NCBI RefSeq assembly: GCF_000686725.1
Contig: NZ_JMLK01000007.1
Coordinates: 124,001 to 188,000, forward strand
DNA: 64,000 nucleotides
DNA from: Clostridium akagii DSM 12554
GTDB taxonomy: Bacteria > Bacillota > Clostridia > Clostridiales > Clostridiaceae
Direction: 5' to 3'
In this document: positions 42,841 to 51,711 of the stretch, in pieces
Layout: every line of letters starts with the position of its first letter
Position numbering within the stretch: position 1 is the stretch's first letter
Program-made: the position numbers and the translations under genes
The notes under the pieces: model-generated
The model's database searches: none
What the model saw: the letters and a program-made list of their open reading frames with translations, nothing else
Told to the model about the DNA's origin: nothing

Positions 42841-43435
42841 CTATTCAGCTTCCATAGAAGATTTATCTAATTGGAAATATGAAGAAACTATTTATGCTAC
42901 ATAATCCATCATACAGAAATCTTTTCCGCCTTCTTTGTCATGGGAACCATAAATATATATTCTGTTCATCGCAATACACATGGAAGTATAGGACAAGTTG
43001 ATATTACCTCTTGTGGATTGAATGGTAAGCCGCTAAATTGAAAAGGTAAATATCCTGCTATTATTGCATGTAACCTGACAAATTGTGAAATGCCACATTT
43101 AATGCAAAATAAAACGTTGAGTGAAATTCCCCAAATTACCAATATAGGAGAGGAACGATTTATTACTAAAATTAAAAATGGTACAACAATTGGATACAAA
43201 TTTTTTGATTTGAATCAAAAAGGAAGTATTTCTATTAGAATTAGAGGAAATGGCAATAGATTAATGAAGATCGGTACAGAAATTGAAAATAATTATATTG
43301 CTAAATTGGAAGTTAATCCAAATAAGATTTCAAAGTTGTTACATCTCATTATACTATGGCACCAGGGAAAATGCATTGTATTTCCAATTTGTTGGAGAAG
43401 GTAAAATCGATTTTATAAGCTTTGAACTTTTATAA
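42841..43435 (+). pseudogene. GH43-type glycosidase remnant
   Basis: Pieces in several frames resemble a GH43 arabinosidase or xylosidase: SIEDLSNWKYEETIYAT near the N-terminus; then SVHRNTHGSIGQVDITSCGLNG, KGKYPAIIACNLT and GTTIGYKFFDLNQKGSISIRIRG from the end of the catalytic domain and the beta-sandwich; and GKIDFISFELL before the final TAA at 43433. Roughly the central 300 residues are gone and at least two frameshifts occur. The open frame 43090-43404 is part of this relic and not a gene of its own. Confidence 0.6.
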
Positions 43436-43448
43436 AAATATAATGTAG

Positions 43449-43492
43449 GGATTTTAGTTTATAATTTATCTATTGGAAATTAAAATCCTTTT
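43449..43492 (+). terminator. Terminator after the GH43 remnant
   Basis: GGATTTTAGTTT (43449-43460) pairs with AAATTAAAATCC (43477-43488) with one G-T pair, followed by TTTT. Probably the old terminator of the lost glycosidase gene. Confidence 0.7.
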
Positions 43493-43832
43493 AGCATTAA
43501 GCTTTATAGAAGACAAAGAATTATGTCGGTAAAAAAATACCTAATAAGCTGAATGGTATATGATGTAGGTTTTGTATTATTTTTTTCTTCTGGTTAAAAA
43601 TCTTCGAAACTTATGATCTTATTTTAAAACTCCCAAAAGCACCTTCAACTTGAATCGATCTATTAGTTCTTAACATTACGCCAACTGGAATTGTTATATT
43701 TTCTAAAAATATTGACCTTTTTTAGAAATTTCTGATATAATTCTTTTGTACAATTTGATTATTCATTATATCTAAATTATATAAAACAAGCAGACTCTTT
43801 TGAGCCTATTTTTTGTTTTTTGATAGAAAGAA

Positions 43833-43874
43833 AGCTATTTCAGAATAGAATTTAAATTCTATTTTGAAATAGCT
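43833..43874. repeat. 42-bp near-perfect palindrome in a gene-free stretch
   Basis: The arms AGCTATTTCAGAATAGAATTT and its complement meet without a loop, with a single G-T position. It lies in the gene-free stretch 43436-44098, which otherwise has only a small hairpin with T run near 43788-43812 and AT-rich sequence leading to the SDR gene. Confidence 0.6.
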
Positions 43875-44098
43875 AATTAAGAAGCATCGAAAATAAAAGG
43901 TCTACAGCATACTGTAAGCAGAATAGCTAATTTTGTTATAACTTATCTAATAAACAAAACATATACCAAAAGCTAAAGAGAGTACAATTAAATATTAGTG
44001 AAAGTGTTAAAATAAAGCTGGAGTTAAAGGTTTACATAAGTAGTGAAAGACTATTCAATTATGTAATACTTAATAAAATATCATGGGAGGATAATGAA

Positions 44099-44902
44099 AT
44101 GAAAAAGGTATTAATAACGGGGGCAGCTGGGGGATTGGGACTTGTTACTACAAAATATATGGTAGCAAATGGCTGGAGAGTTTATGCAACTTATAACAGG
44201 CATGGACTGGAAAAGATAAAAGAGAAAAATATTATTCCAATTCAAGTAGACATTACTAATAATGAAAGCGTTAATAATGCAGTTATGGAAGTTTTTAAGA
44301 CAACAGATACTTTAGATGCTGTAGTTAATTTTGCAGGGATTATGGTAATGGGCTCAGTCATTGAAAGTGATGTGGAAATGATGAGAAAAATCCTTGATAT
44401 AAATTTACTTGGAATGTATCGTATTAATCAAGCTTTCTTTGAAATGATTCAAAAAGGTAATGGAAGATATGTAAATGTTTCTAGTGAATTTGGGGCGTTA
44501 AGTGCCGTACCTTTTAATGGATTTTATACTGCTTCAAAACACGCCGTAGAGATTTATTCAGATTCATTAAGAAGAGAATTAATGTTTCTGGGAATTGATG
44601 TAATCAAAATTAGACCGGGGGCATTCAAAACGAATATGCAAGGTGGAACCAACGCTGTGTTTGACAAAATGTTATCTGAAACCACTCATTATAAGACTAT
44701 TATGGGTAAAATGCGCATATTGATGGAAAAAGGAACTGGCATGGCAAAGGAACCTATCATCTTAGCTAAACAAGTATATAGAGCTTTAACGGATGAAAAG
44801 CCAAAATTGGTTTACAGTACAAATCTTAACAAGAGTCAGAAATTATTATCATGCCTTCCTGAAAGGATCCAAGACAGAATTTTTAAAAATACATTTAGGT
44901 AA
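44099..44902 (+). CDS. Short-chain dehydrogenase/reductase
   Basis: Classical SDR of 267 aa. The cofactor loop is TGAAGGLGLVT, followed by NFAG, and the active site has Ser in VSSEFG and the YxxxK pair in YTASKHAV. The residue pattern after strand beta2 (TYNRHG) suggests NADP. It oxidises or reduces a hydroxy group on a lipid- or steroid-like substrate in many relatives. It precedes a convergent TetR gene and lies about 1 kb before the epimerase/enoate reductase pair. RBS is GGGAGG. Confidence 0.9.
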   Translation: MKKVLITGAAGGLGLVTTKYMVANGWRVYATYNRHGLEKIKEKNIIPIQVDITNNESVNNAVMEVFKTTDTLDAVVNFAGIMVMGSVIESDVEMMRKILDINLLGMYRINQAFFEMIQKGNGRYVNVSSEFGALSAVPFNGFYTASKHAVEIYSDSLRRELMFLGIDVIKIRPGAFKTNMQGGTNAVFDKMLSETTHYKTIMGKMRILMEKGTGMAKEPIILAKQVYRALTDEKPKLVYSTNLNKSQKLLSCLPERIQDRIFKNTFR

Positions 44903-45006
44903 ATAGGGGTACGGCAACATAGCATCAAGCTTTATAGCGTGTGTAATCACATGATTTACAAAATTATTCATAAAAAACCTCCTCTATCTTAAAGTGGCGG
45001 CGCCAA

Positions 45007-45570
45007 CTAAAAAATTTGTATACATCTGTTATTTAATTTGCCGATAAATTCAGCAACCTCTTTTGGACTTTGCTTCATGTCGTTTTTAAGAAAGTTTTGA
45101 ATAATGCCTATAATGCCGTTGGATATAAAAATAAAAAGAAGTTCAAGTGATTCTATAGTCGCTTCAGGCGCAGAGGATTGATACTCTAAGATACTATTAT
45201 CGTGAGCTAAGTTTAGAATGCGCTGTATAAAATCTTTATCACCGTTTACGCTAAAAAGTATTTTACACAGCGCGCTATTTTTTGTTGTGTATTCCAATAT
45301 TTCAATTAGAAAATCGTAATCTGTACCTACTATGAGTGCTTTCTCAAGTACTCCTTTAATTTCCATAAATAGTTCATTTTCTATTTTCATTAGCAGGTCA
45401 TATGAATCTGTGTAATAGGTATAAAACGTACCACGATTGATTTCAGCACGTTTACATATGTCAGTGACAGTAACTTTGCTTAATGGCTGTTTCTCCAACA
45501 GTTCAAGAAAAGCTTGCTTAATTACCATTTTCGTGTATTTTATTCTGCCATCAGTTTTTTTACTTTCCAT
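45007..45570 (-). CDS. TetR-family regulator
   Basis: Regulator of 187 aa on the minus strand. The N-terminal HTH contains KVTVTDICKRAEINRGTFYTYYTDSYDLL, close to the FadR/AcrR-like subgroup with the Tyr-Tyr end of the recognition helix. The C-terminal domain resembles TetR_C_33-type proteins. It is divergent from the epimerase gene at 45798, so the 227-base gap probably holds its operator; TGTACATATATACA (45613-45626) is a candidate. It likely represses the adjacent oxidoreductase genes. Confidence 0.87.
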   Translation of the reverse strand: MESKKTDGRIKYTKMVIKQAFLELLEKQPLSKVTVTDICKRAEINRGTFYTYYTDSYDLLMKIENELFMEIKGVLEKALIVGTDYDFLIEILEYTTKNSALCKILFSVNGDKDFIQRILNLAHDNSILEYQSSAPEATIESLELLFIFISNGIIGIIQNFLKNDMKQSPKEVAEFIGKLNNRCIQIF

Positions 45571-45797
45571 TGATGAAACGCTCCTATTCTAGCTTAAATT
45601 TTTATTAGTTAGTGTACATATATACAAAAAGTGTCGTTTTTCTTACATTATCTAAAAATCTGATTATTGAAAAACAAACATAATGTAAGTATACTTTAAT
45701 TGTGAAAGATAATCAACACTATGTCTATAATAGGTGAAATCAATCTGTTATTTTCTGATAGGCAATACAAAATTTTTTAGCATGAAAGGAGAATAAT

Positions 45798-47303
45798 ATG
45801 ACACAAAAAATTTTTTTAACGGGTGCTTCTGGCAATATGGGTTCTATGGGGTTAAAGGAACTATTGAAAGAAAAAAATAACACAATAGTTGTTCTTGTTC
45901 TCCCCACAGAAAAAGATCGTGAGGTTATGAAGATTTATGAAAATAACCCACGTGTTGAAATCCATTGGGGTGATCTGACAAATTATGATGATGTTAAAGC
46001 TTGCGTTAAAGGAGTGGATATCGTCCTTCATGTTGGAGCCTTTGTTTCTCCTGCGGCAGATTATCATCCTGATATGGCAATGAAAGTAAATTACGGTTCA
46101 ACGGTTAACATTATTAAAGCAATCAAAGAGCAACCCAATAAAGATAATATCAAACTTGTATATATAGGAACAATAGCTGAAACTGGTGATAGGATGCCTC
46201 CCATTCAGTGGGGACGTGTTGGGGATCCTTTAAAACCAAGTGTACATGATTACTATGCGGTTTCTAAAATTGCTGCTGAGAGAGAGGTAATTGAATCTGG
46301 CCTTAAATATTGGGTATCTCTTAGGCAGACAGGCATCCTTTCTAAAAGAATGTCTGAAATTGAAGATAGCATCATGTTCCATAATTGTTTAGATAATGTT
46401 CTAGAATATGTTACTGATAAGGATTCTGGTGTTTTACTTGGTAATATATGCAAAAATACTCCTGATGATTTTTGGTGCCATGTATATAATATTGGTGGAG
46501 GAGCTTCGTGCCGTGTCAGCTGTTATGATATGTTTAAGGAGATGTTCGGACGTATTGGAATCACAAATCTTGATTACGCTCTAGAGGGTAATTGGTTTGC
46601 AACTAGAAATTTCCACGGGCAGTATTACCTTGACAGTGATAAGCTGAATGATTATCTGAATTTTAGGAGCGGAGACATTGAGTATTTTTATAAATTCTAT
46701 TTGGAAAACCTTGGTTCTACAGCTACTCTTGCAAAAGTGCTTACAAAGATTCCTGGTGGTCAAAAATTAATGGGATTGTTTATGCGTAAGAGATTTTTCA
46801 AACTGGCAATGGGTGAACGTGGCACCATGAATTTTATTACAAATAAGAGAACAGATTTTAGTGATCCTTTCTTTATTTCAGAAGAAAAATGGAAAGAAAT
46901 TCCGAAAATCAGTGAAATGGAGCATTTTAAAGATTGGGATAAAGTTATACGTATAGAGCATGGTTACGATGAAAGTAAAGCGGAATCACAACTTACCTTG
47001 GAAGATGTAAAGGGCGCAGCGAAATTTCGTGGTGGAGAGTGTTTATCAAGTCCAATGACTAAAGGGGATATGAAATCAAAGCTAACATTCAAATGTTCAT
47101 TTGGCCATGAGTTTGAGGCAAGTCCTCGATTGATTCTTGAAGGTGGTCACTGGTGTCCTCAGTGCGAGAGTGAAAGCTGGAATTATCATGAAATTGCTAA
47201 GGTAAATCCATTCTTTGCACAAGTCTGGTATCCACTTCATGATAAAAATGAACCCTCAAGAGTCTATAAAAAAGTAGTATCCCAGATTGATGTTAAACTT
47301 TGA
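45798..47303 (+). CDS. NAD-dependent epimerase/dehydratase with C-terminal zinc-ribbon-like domain
   Basis: Two-part protein of 501 aa. Residues 1 to about 330 form an extended SDR domain with GASGNMGSMG as cofactor loop and YYAVSKIAAE as the YxxxK site. The last 110 residues contain KCSFGHEFEASPR and HWCPQC, a four-ligand Cys/His site like a treble-clef zinc ribbon. This fusion is found in clostridial oxidoreductases next to 2-enoate-reductase-like enzymes; I do not know a proven substrate. It is followed 123 bases later by such a flavoenzyme. RBS AAAGGAG. Confidence 0.82.
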   Translation: MTQKIFLTGASGNMGSMGLKELLKEKNNTIVVLVLPTEKDREVMKIYENNPRVEIHWGDLTNYDDVKACVKGVDIVLHVGAFVSPAADYHPDMAMKVNYGSTVNIIKAIKEQPNKDNIKLVYIGTIAETGDRMPPIQWGRVGDPLKPSVHDYYAVSKIAAEREVIESGLKYWVSLRQTGILSKRMSEIEDSIMFHNCLDNVLEYVTDKDSGVLLGNICKNTPDDFWCHVYNIGGGASCRVSCYDMFKEMFGRIGITNLDYALEGNWFATRNFHGQYYLDSDKLNDYLNFRSGDIEYFYKFYLENLGSTATLAKVLTKIPGGQKLMGLFMRKRFFKLAMGERGTMNFITNKRTDFSDPFFISEEKWKEIPKISEMEHFKDWDKVIRIEHGYDESKAESQLTLEDVKGAAKFRGGECLSSPMTKGDMKSKLTFKCSFGHEFEASPRLILEGGHWCPQCESESWNYHEIAKVNPFFAQVWYPLHDKNEPSRVYKKVVSQIDVKL

Positions 47304-47426
47304 TATGAGTTAGCAAAACAGCGCACAATCAGATTATTAAAAAATATTCCAATTATGTATTCTTAATGAAATTCAATGTAGAGGTTAAAATTGTATACTA
47401 CCATTAAATATGAGGAGGTTTTTTTA

Positions 47427-49364
47427 ATGAAATTCAGTAAGCTATTTAGTCCAATAAAAATAAGAGGGTTAGAGTTAAAGAATAGAATAATGTTTCCTGC
47501 TATGGGTACCAAAATGTCTACTGAGGATAAATTTGTAACACAACAGATTATTGATTATCAAGTAGCTAGAGTAGTAGGAGGCTCGGGACTTAACTTTTCA
47601 GAAGTGTGTTCAGTGTACGAGAAAGCTGCACCAAAAAAATTCTTATCTATAGGTAGAGATGAGTATATTCCTGGATTAAAAAAATTAACAGATGCAATCC
47701 ATGAAGTGGGTGGAAAGGCTGGTGTTCAGCTTTGGCTTGGTGGACTTGCCGCTGGTAGTGATCCAACTGCAATGATTATTATTCCTAGTGAAATGCCTGT
47801 TCCAGAAACAGAGTATACTATACCAGGTGCTAGCCTTGAAACAATAAAAGAATCAGTTAAAGCTTTTGGTAGTGCAGCTAAAAGGGCGGTTGAAGCTGGT
47901 TTTGATACTATAGAATTTCATGCGGGTCACAATTATACACCTCATTCATTTTTGAGTCCATTTTTTAATAAGAGAACAGATGAGTATGGTGGAGATTTAC
48001 AAAATCGTGGAAGATTTTTAATTGAATGTATAGAAGCAATACGTGAGAATATTCCTAAAGATATGCCTTTGTTTATGCGTATCGATGCACAGGATGATTA
48101 TTTAGAAGGTGGACTAACCATTGAAGATGTTATAGAATTCTGTAAATTATCTAAAGAAGCTGGAGTGGATGTAGTGGATGTATCTCGTGGAAACTTCTCT
48201 AGTGCAGCAATTAAATATGAAGTTCCACCAATTGATTTGCCAAGAGGCTTTAATGTAGAAAATGCGGCAAGAATAAAGAAAGAGACAGGAATGGTTACCG
48301 TTGCAGTAGGAAGAATTAACGATCCTGCTCAAGCGGAAGAAATAATTGAAGGTGATAAGGCTGACATGGTTGTAATAGGTCGTGCTCAACTTGCAGATCC
48401 TGATTTTTGTAACAAAGCTAAACAGGGGAAAGAAAGCAGTATAGTTAGATGCGTTGCTTGTAATCAAGGCTGTTATGATGGTTTTGTATCCCCAGATGTG
48501 CCATTCATAACTTGTATGAGAAACCCAGCACTAGGCAGGGAGGCAGAGTATAAGATTGTGAAGACAAATACTCCAAAGAGGGTTTTAATAGCAGGCGGTG
48601 GAGTTGCAGGACTAGAAGCTGCTATGGTATTAAAGCTCAGGGGACATAACCCAATAGTATGCGAAGTTTCTGATTCACTTGGAGGACAATTTGTACTCGC
48701 AGGTGTTGCTCCTAGAAAGGGAGAAATGAAAGAAGCTGCAATAATTATGGGAAGGCAGGCTTTAGAACAAGGTATTGAAGTAAAGCTTAATACAACTGTT
48801 ACTACAGAGTTAATAGAAGAAATAAATCCTGATGAAGTTATTATAGCTATAGGTGCGTCTCCAATGAAATTAAACATCCCTGAGGGAGACCTACATCATG
48901 TAACGAATTCCCATGATGTACTTTCTCGAAAGACAACTGTTTCTGGAAAAGTTGTAGTTGTAGGAGGAGGTCTTGTGGGACTTGAAGTTGCAGAATACCT
49001 TCATGGAAAAGCAACTGATATTACTGTAGTGGAGATGCTTGACACAATAGCAAAAGATATAGGACAATTACGTAATATTTGTGTTATGGAGAATCTGTAT
49101 TCGGATGGTATAAAGACTTTAACTAATGCAAAATGTGTAGAAATTAGAAATGATGCTGTTGTTATTGAAAAAGATGGCAAGAAAGAAGATTTGCCATGTG
49201 ATTATGTTGTGGTTTCCATTGGGGCAAGATCACGAAATTTTGATAACATAAGTAAGTATTGTGAAGAAAAAGGCATACCATGCCATGCTATTGGTGATGC
49301 AGTACGTGCCCGTAGAGCACTTAATGCTGTAGCTGAGGCAAGTGAATTAGCAAGAAAAATTTAA
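47427..49364 (+). CDS. 2-Enoate reductase/BaiCD-like FMN-FAD-iron-sulfur oxidoreductase
   Basis: Old-yellow-enzyme-type flavoprotein of 645 aa, started at ATG 47427 behind GAGGAGG (the TTG at 47391 is before the SD). The N-terminal FMN TIM barrel (about 1-330) has FPAMGTKM and EFHAGHNYTPHSFLSPFFNKRTDEYGG in parts. A 4Fe-4S motif follows (CVACNQGCYDG, then TCMRNPALG). The FAD domain begins VLIAGGGVAGLEAA and the NADH domain VVVVGGGLVGLEVAEYL. Homologs reduce enoates, bile-acid or steroid enones, or dienoyl-CoA. With the SDR and epimerase it suggests a small enone-reducing pathway under TetR control. Confidence 0.88.
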   Translation: MKFSKLFSPIKIRGLELKNRIMFPAMGTKMSTEDKFVTQQIIDYQVARVVGGSGLNFSEVCSVYEKAAPKKFLSIGRDEYIPGLKKLTDAIHEVGGKAGVQLWLGGLAAGSDPTAMIIIPSEMPVPETEYTIPGASLETIKESVKAFGSAAKRAVEAGFDTIEFHAGHNYTPHSFLSPFFNKRTDEYGGDLQNRGRFLIECIEAIRENIPKDMPLFMRIDAQDDYLEGGLTIEDVIEFCKLSKEAGVDVVDVSRGNFSSAAIKYEVPPIDLPRGFNVENAARIKKETGMVTVAVGRINDPAQAEEIIEGDKADMVVIGRAQLADPDFCNKAKQGKESSIVRCVACNQGCYDGFVSPDVPFITCMRNPALGREAEYKIVKTNTPKRVLIAGGGVAGLEAAMVLKLRGHNPIVCEVSDSLGGQFVLAGVAPRKGEMKEAAIIMGRQALEQGIEVKLNTTVTTELIEEINPDEVIIAIGASPMKLNIPEGDLHHVTNSHDVLSRKTTVSGKVVVVGGGLVGLEVAEYLHGKATDITVVEMLDTIAKDIGQLRNICVMENLYSDGIKTLTNAKCVEIRNDAVVIEKDGKKEDLPCDYVVVSIGARSRNFDNISKYCEEKGIPCHAIGDAVRARRALNAVAEASELARKI

Positions 49365-49466
49365 GAGCAAAGCAGTATATATAGAAAGTTTAAAATTGGA
49401 ATATTTTAGTAATGCTAGAATGTTCCGACTTTTTTTGTTAATACGTTTGGCATGGGAACATTAATA

Positions 49467-49500
49467 TTTTAATCCAATTTTAATTTTATCCCGTCATAAT
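49467..49500 (+). promoter_or_regulatory. Response-regulator box and promoter of the PAP2 gene
   Basis: TTTTAAT (49467-49473), CCAA, TTTTAAT (49478-49484), then CATAAT at 49495-49500 as -10. This is the same 11-bp direct repeat at the same distance as at 3719-3753 and 24202-24236. Confidence 0.6.
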
Positions 49501-49559
49501 GATCACATGTACAAAACCGTACAGTTTAGTATTATATATATTATGAAGGGAATGACAAA

Positions 49560-50135
49560 ATGAACTTAGAACTTTTTAGATTGATAAACAATTTAGCAAA
49601 TAAAAACAAGATTTTAGATGATATAATGATTTTTTTTACAAACTATGTACCCTATATGTTTATGCTTATATTGGTAGTTTTATTTATTGGAGGCATAGTT
49701 AAGAAAAACTCTAAATATCAAAAGGCTGCAATAAATGTATTTATTGTTACGGTAATTAATTTAGCTTTAAACTTTTTAATTGGCAATATATTTTATGTAA
49801 ACAGACCTTTCGTTAATAATAAAGTTAATTTACTATTGCCCCATGTACAAGATGCATCTTTCCCTAGTGATCATGCAACAGGAACCATGAGCATTGCTCT
49901 AGGACTAGGTAAGTACAATAGATTAATTGGAACAATACTAACTATGTTGTCCTTTGTTGTGGGATTTTCTAGAATATATGTTGGACATCATTATCCACTA
50001 GATGTTGTAGGAGCTTATATAATTGTGTTTATAACTAGTAATTTATATAGTTATAAGATTAGGGGGATTGTGGATAAGTTGTACGATAGAATTGTTAATA
50101 AGGCATACTTTTTTAAGTTGAAAATTAAGCGGTAA
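49560..50135 (+). CDS. PAP2-family phosphatase (undecaprenyl-diphosphatase-like)
   Basis: Membrane phosphatase of 191 aa with five to six helices. The three PAP2 motifs are readable: the end of the KxxxxxxRP motif in YVNRPF, SFPSDHATG with the catalytic His, and SRIYVGHHYPLDVVGA. BcrC-like members recycle undecaprenyl diphosphate to the monophosphate and give bacitracin resistance; others act on phosphatidylglycerophosphate. The promoter box shared with the glycolipid operon and the ArlRS-like pair suggests control by envelope stress. Confidence 0.88.
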   Translation: MNLELFRLINNLANKNKILDDIMIFFTNYVPYMFMLILVVLFIGGIVKKNSKYQKAAINVFIVTVINLALNFLIGNIFYVNRPFVNNKVNLLLPHVQDASFPSDHATGTMSIALGLGKYNRLIGTILTMLSFVVGFSRIYVGHHYPLDVVGAYIIVFITSNLYSYKIRGIVDKLYDRIVNKAYFFKLKIKR

Positions 50136-50171
50136 GGAAGATTTTTTGGCTAAGGCTCAAGAGTCAATAAG

Positions 50172-50220
50172 ATAGGTATGCAAGTAGATTTGCCCAACAA
50201 ATCTACTTGTATACCTATTT
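50172..50220 (+). terminator. Terminator of the PAP2 gene
   Basis: A 21-bp stem (50172-50192 with 50198-50218), perfect except one G-T pair, closes around CCCAA and is followed by TTTTG and a later T run. Confidence 0.85.
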
Positions 50221-50404
50221 TGTTATTATTTTTCAATAAAAAGCTTCACCTGAAACAAAAAACTCTGTTTATATAATTAAATATTAGATTGGGATAAGAT
50301 TCTTAACGAATATGAACTAGTACCACTTTATTATATTTCTGTTTTGTGTTAGGTTATTACTAAGGATTAGATTAGTTCTATTAATAATGAAGGGAAGTAT
50401 TTAA

Positions 50405-51571
50405 ATGACTGAAAAATTATTTTATGAGGATCCATATATTTGTGAGGCAGAATGTGAAGTAGAAGATATAATAAAAAAAGACGATAAATTTGAAATTATA
50501 TTAAAGAGCACTCCTTTTTATCCAGAAGGAGGAGGTCAACCATCTGATACCGGGTTTATTGACAATATAAGAGTTGAGTATGTTCATGAAGAAAATGATA
50601 TGATTTATCACGTTATGGGTGAAAAACCATCTAAAAGTTTAGTTAAATGTAAGGTGGATTTTCAGAGAAGAGTTGATCATATTCAGCAACATTCAGGAGA
50701 ACATCTTATGTCAGCAGCTTTTTTTAAACTTTATAAGGTGTCAAATGCAGGATTCCATCTTGGTGTTGATTATGTAACTATAGATATAGAAATGAAAGAT
50801 ATAACAGAGGAAATGATACGAAAAGTTGAGATAGAAGCTAACTCCTACATATTTAGAAATGAAATTGTAAAAACATATTTTCTATCAAAGGAAGAAGCAT
50901 TAAAACTTCCACTTAGAAAGGAAATAAAAGCTGAGGGTACTATTCGAATGGTTCAAATGGGTGAAAGCATAGATTATAGTGCTTGTTGTGGGACACAGGT
51001 AAATAGAACAGGAGAAGTTGGCATTATAAAGATAATCAAGTGGGAAAAAAATAAAGGCATGACTAGGGTGTATATAAAATGTGGATGGAGAGCCCTAAAG
51101 GATTACGAATTAAAACATGAATATGTTACGGACATTGCCCGTGGGTTTTCCGTTGATGATTCCGGAATTATAGAAAAAATAAAAGGTCAAAATGAGACAA
51201 TAGAAGATCTAAGAAAAGAAGTTTCTAATCTTTATTCAAAAATAGCTTCAAAGGAAGCAGAGGCACTGATTGAAAGTTCGGACACTAAGTTTATTATTAA
51301 GGAATACAATGAAGAAGGTTTTGATTTTCTTGATAAGCTCTATGAAAAGCTTAAGGACACAGAGTCTATTTTGATATTGTCTTCAATTAAGGATAAAAAG
51401 TTGATTCTAGCACAAAATGGTTCTTTTGATTTTCAGTGTGGAAAATTGTTTAAGGAAAAATTAAAAGAGTTTGATGGTAGGGGTGGTGGAAACGCTAAAA
51501 GAGCACAAGCAAGTTTTCAAGATATTGCCTCAATGCAAAGTTTTGCTGAGTATTTAAAATCAAATCTATAA
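50405..51571 (+). CDS. AlaX-type alanyl-tRNA editing protein with DHHA1-like C-terminus
   Basis: Protein of 388 aa similar to the editing and C-terminal parts of alanyl-tRNA synthetase but without the catalytic domain. The zinc site has HIQQHSGEHLM (HxxxH) and CCGTQVNRTGEVG. The N-terminal TGES/barrel part contains FYPEGGGQPSDTG. A coiled coil of about 45 residues follows, then a DHHA1-like domain ending in DGRGGGNAKRAQ. It deacylates Ser- or Gly-tRNA(Ala) in the cytoplasm. The gene appears monocistronic. Confidence 0.9.
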   Translation: MTEKLFYEDPYICEAECEVEDIIKKDDKFEIILKSTPFYPEGGGQPSDTGFIDNIRVEYVHEENDMIYHVMGEKPSKSLVKCKVDFQRRVDHIQQHSGEHLMSAAFFKLYKVSNAGFHLGVDYVTIDIEMKDITEEMIRKVEIEANSYIFRNEIVKTYFLSKEEALKLPLRKEIKAEGTIRMVQMGESIDYSACCGTQVNRTGEVGIIKIIKWEKNKGMTRVYIKCGWRALKDYELKHEYVTDIARGFSVDDSGIIEKIKGQNETIEDLRKEVSNLYSKIASKEAEALIESSDTKFIIKEYNEEGFDFLDKLYEKLKDTESILILSSIKDKKLILAQNGSFDFQCGKLFKEKLKEFDGRGGGNAKRAQASFQDIASMQSFAEYLKSNL

Positions 51572-51617
51572 TTGACAGATTGGGCCTTGAAGAATAATAG
51601 ATCCTCAATGTAAATAT

Positions 51618-51648
51618 TGAGGCAGCATGGCAATCACATGCTGCCTCA
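51618..51648. terminator. Bidirectional terminator between convergent genes
   Basis: TGAGGCAGCATG (51618-51629) pairs perfectly with CATGCTGCCTCA (51637-51648). A second small hairpin (CCTCAAT/ATTGAGG) just before shares TGAGG with it, so the two are alternatives. No long T run follows. Confidence 0.65.
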
Positions 51649-51711
51649 CATGATTTACTAAAATAAAATATATTCATTATTGTGGCTTCTGGTAGTAACA
51701 TTTTCATATGC

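Noticed and set aside
43090-43404. A 104-codon frame as an independent gene
   Set aside because: It has no RBS and continues similarity with GH43 C-terminal sequence from neighbouring frames, so it is part of a pseudogene.
44860-44975. Minus-strand frame with a good SD (AGAGGAGG) just after tetR
   Set aside because: It begins MNNFVNHVITHAIKLDAMLP but stops after about 37 codons within the end of the SDR gene. It may be a start of a lost gene; too little to support a call.
45613-45626. TGTACATATATACA as a firm TetR operator
   Set aside because: The palindrome is imperfect and such AT alternations are frequent here. It has no second copy in the window, so it is only mentioned as a candidate.
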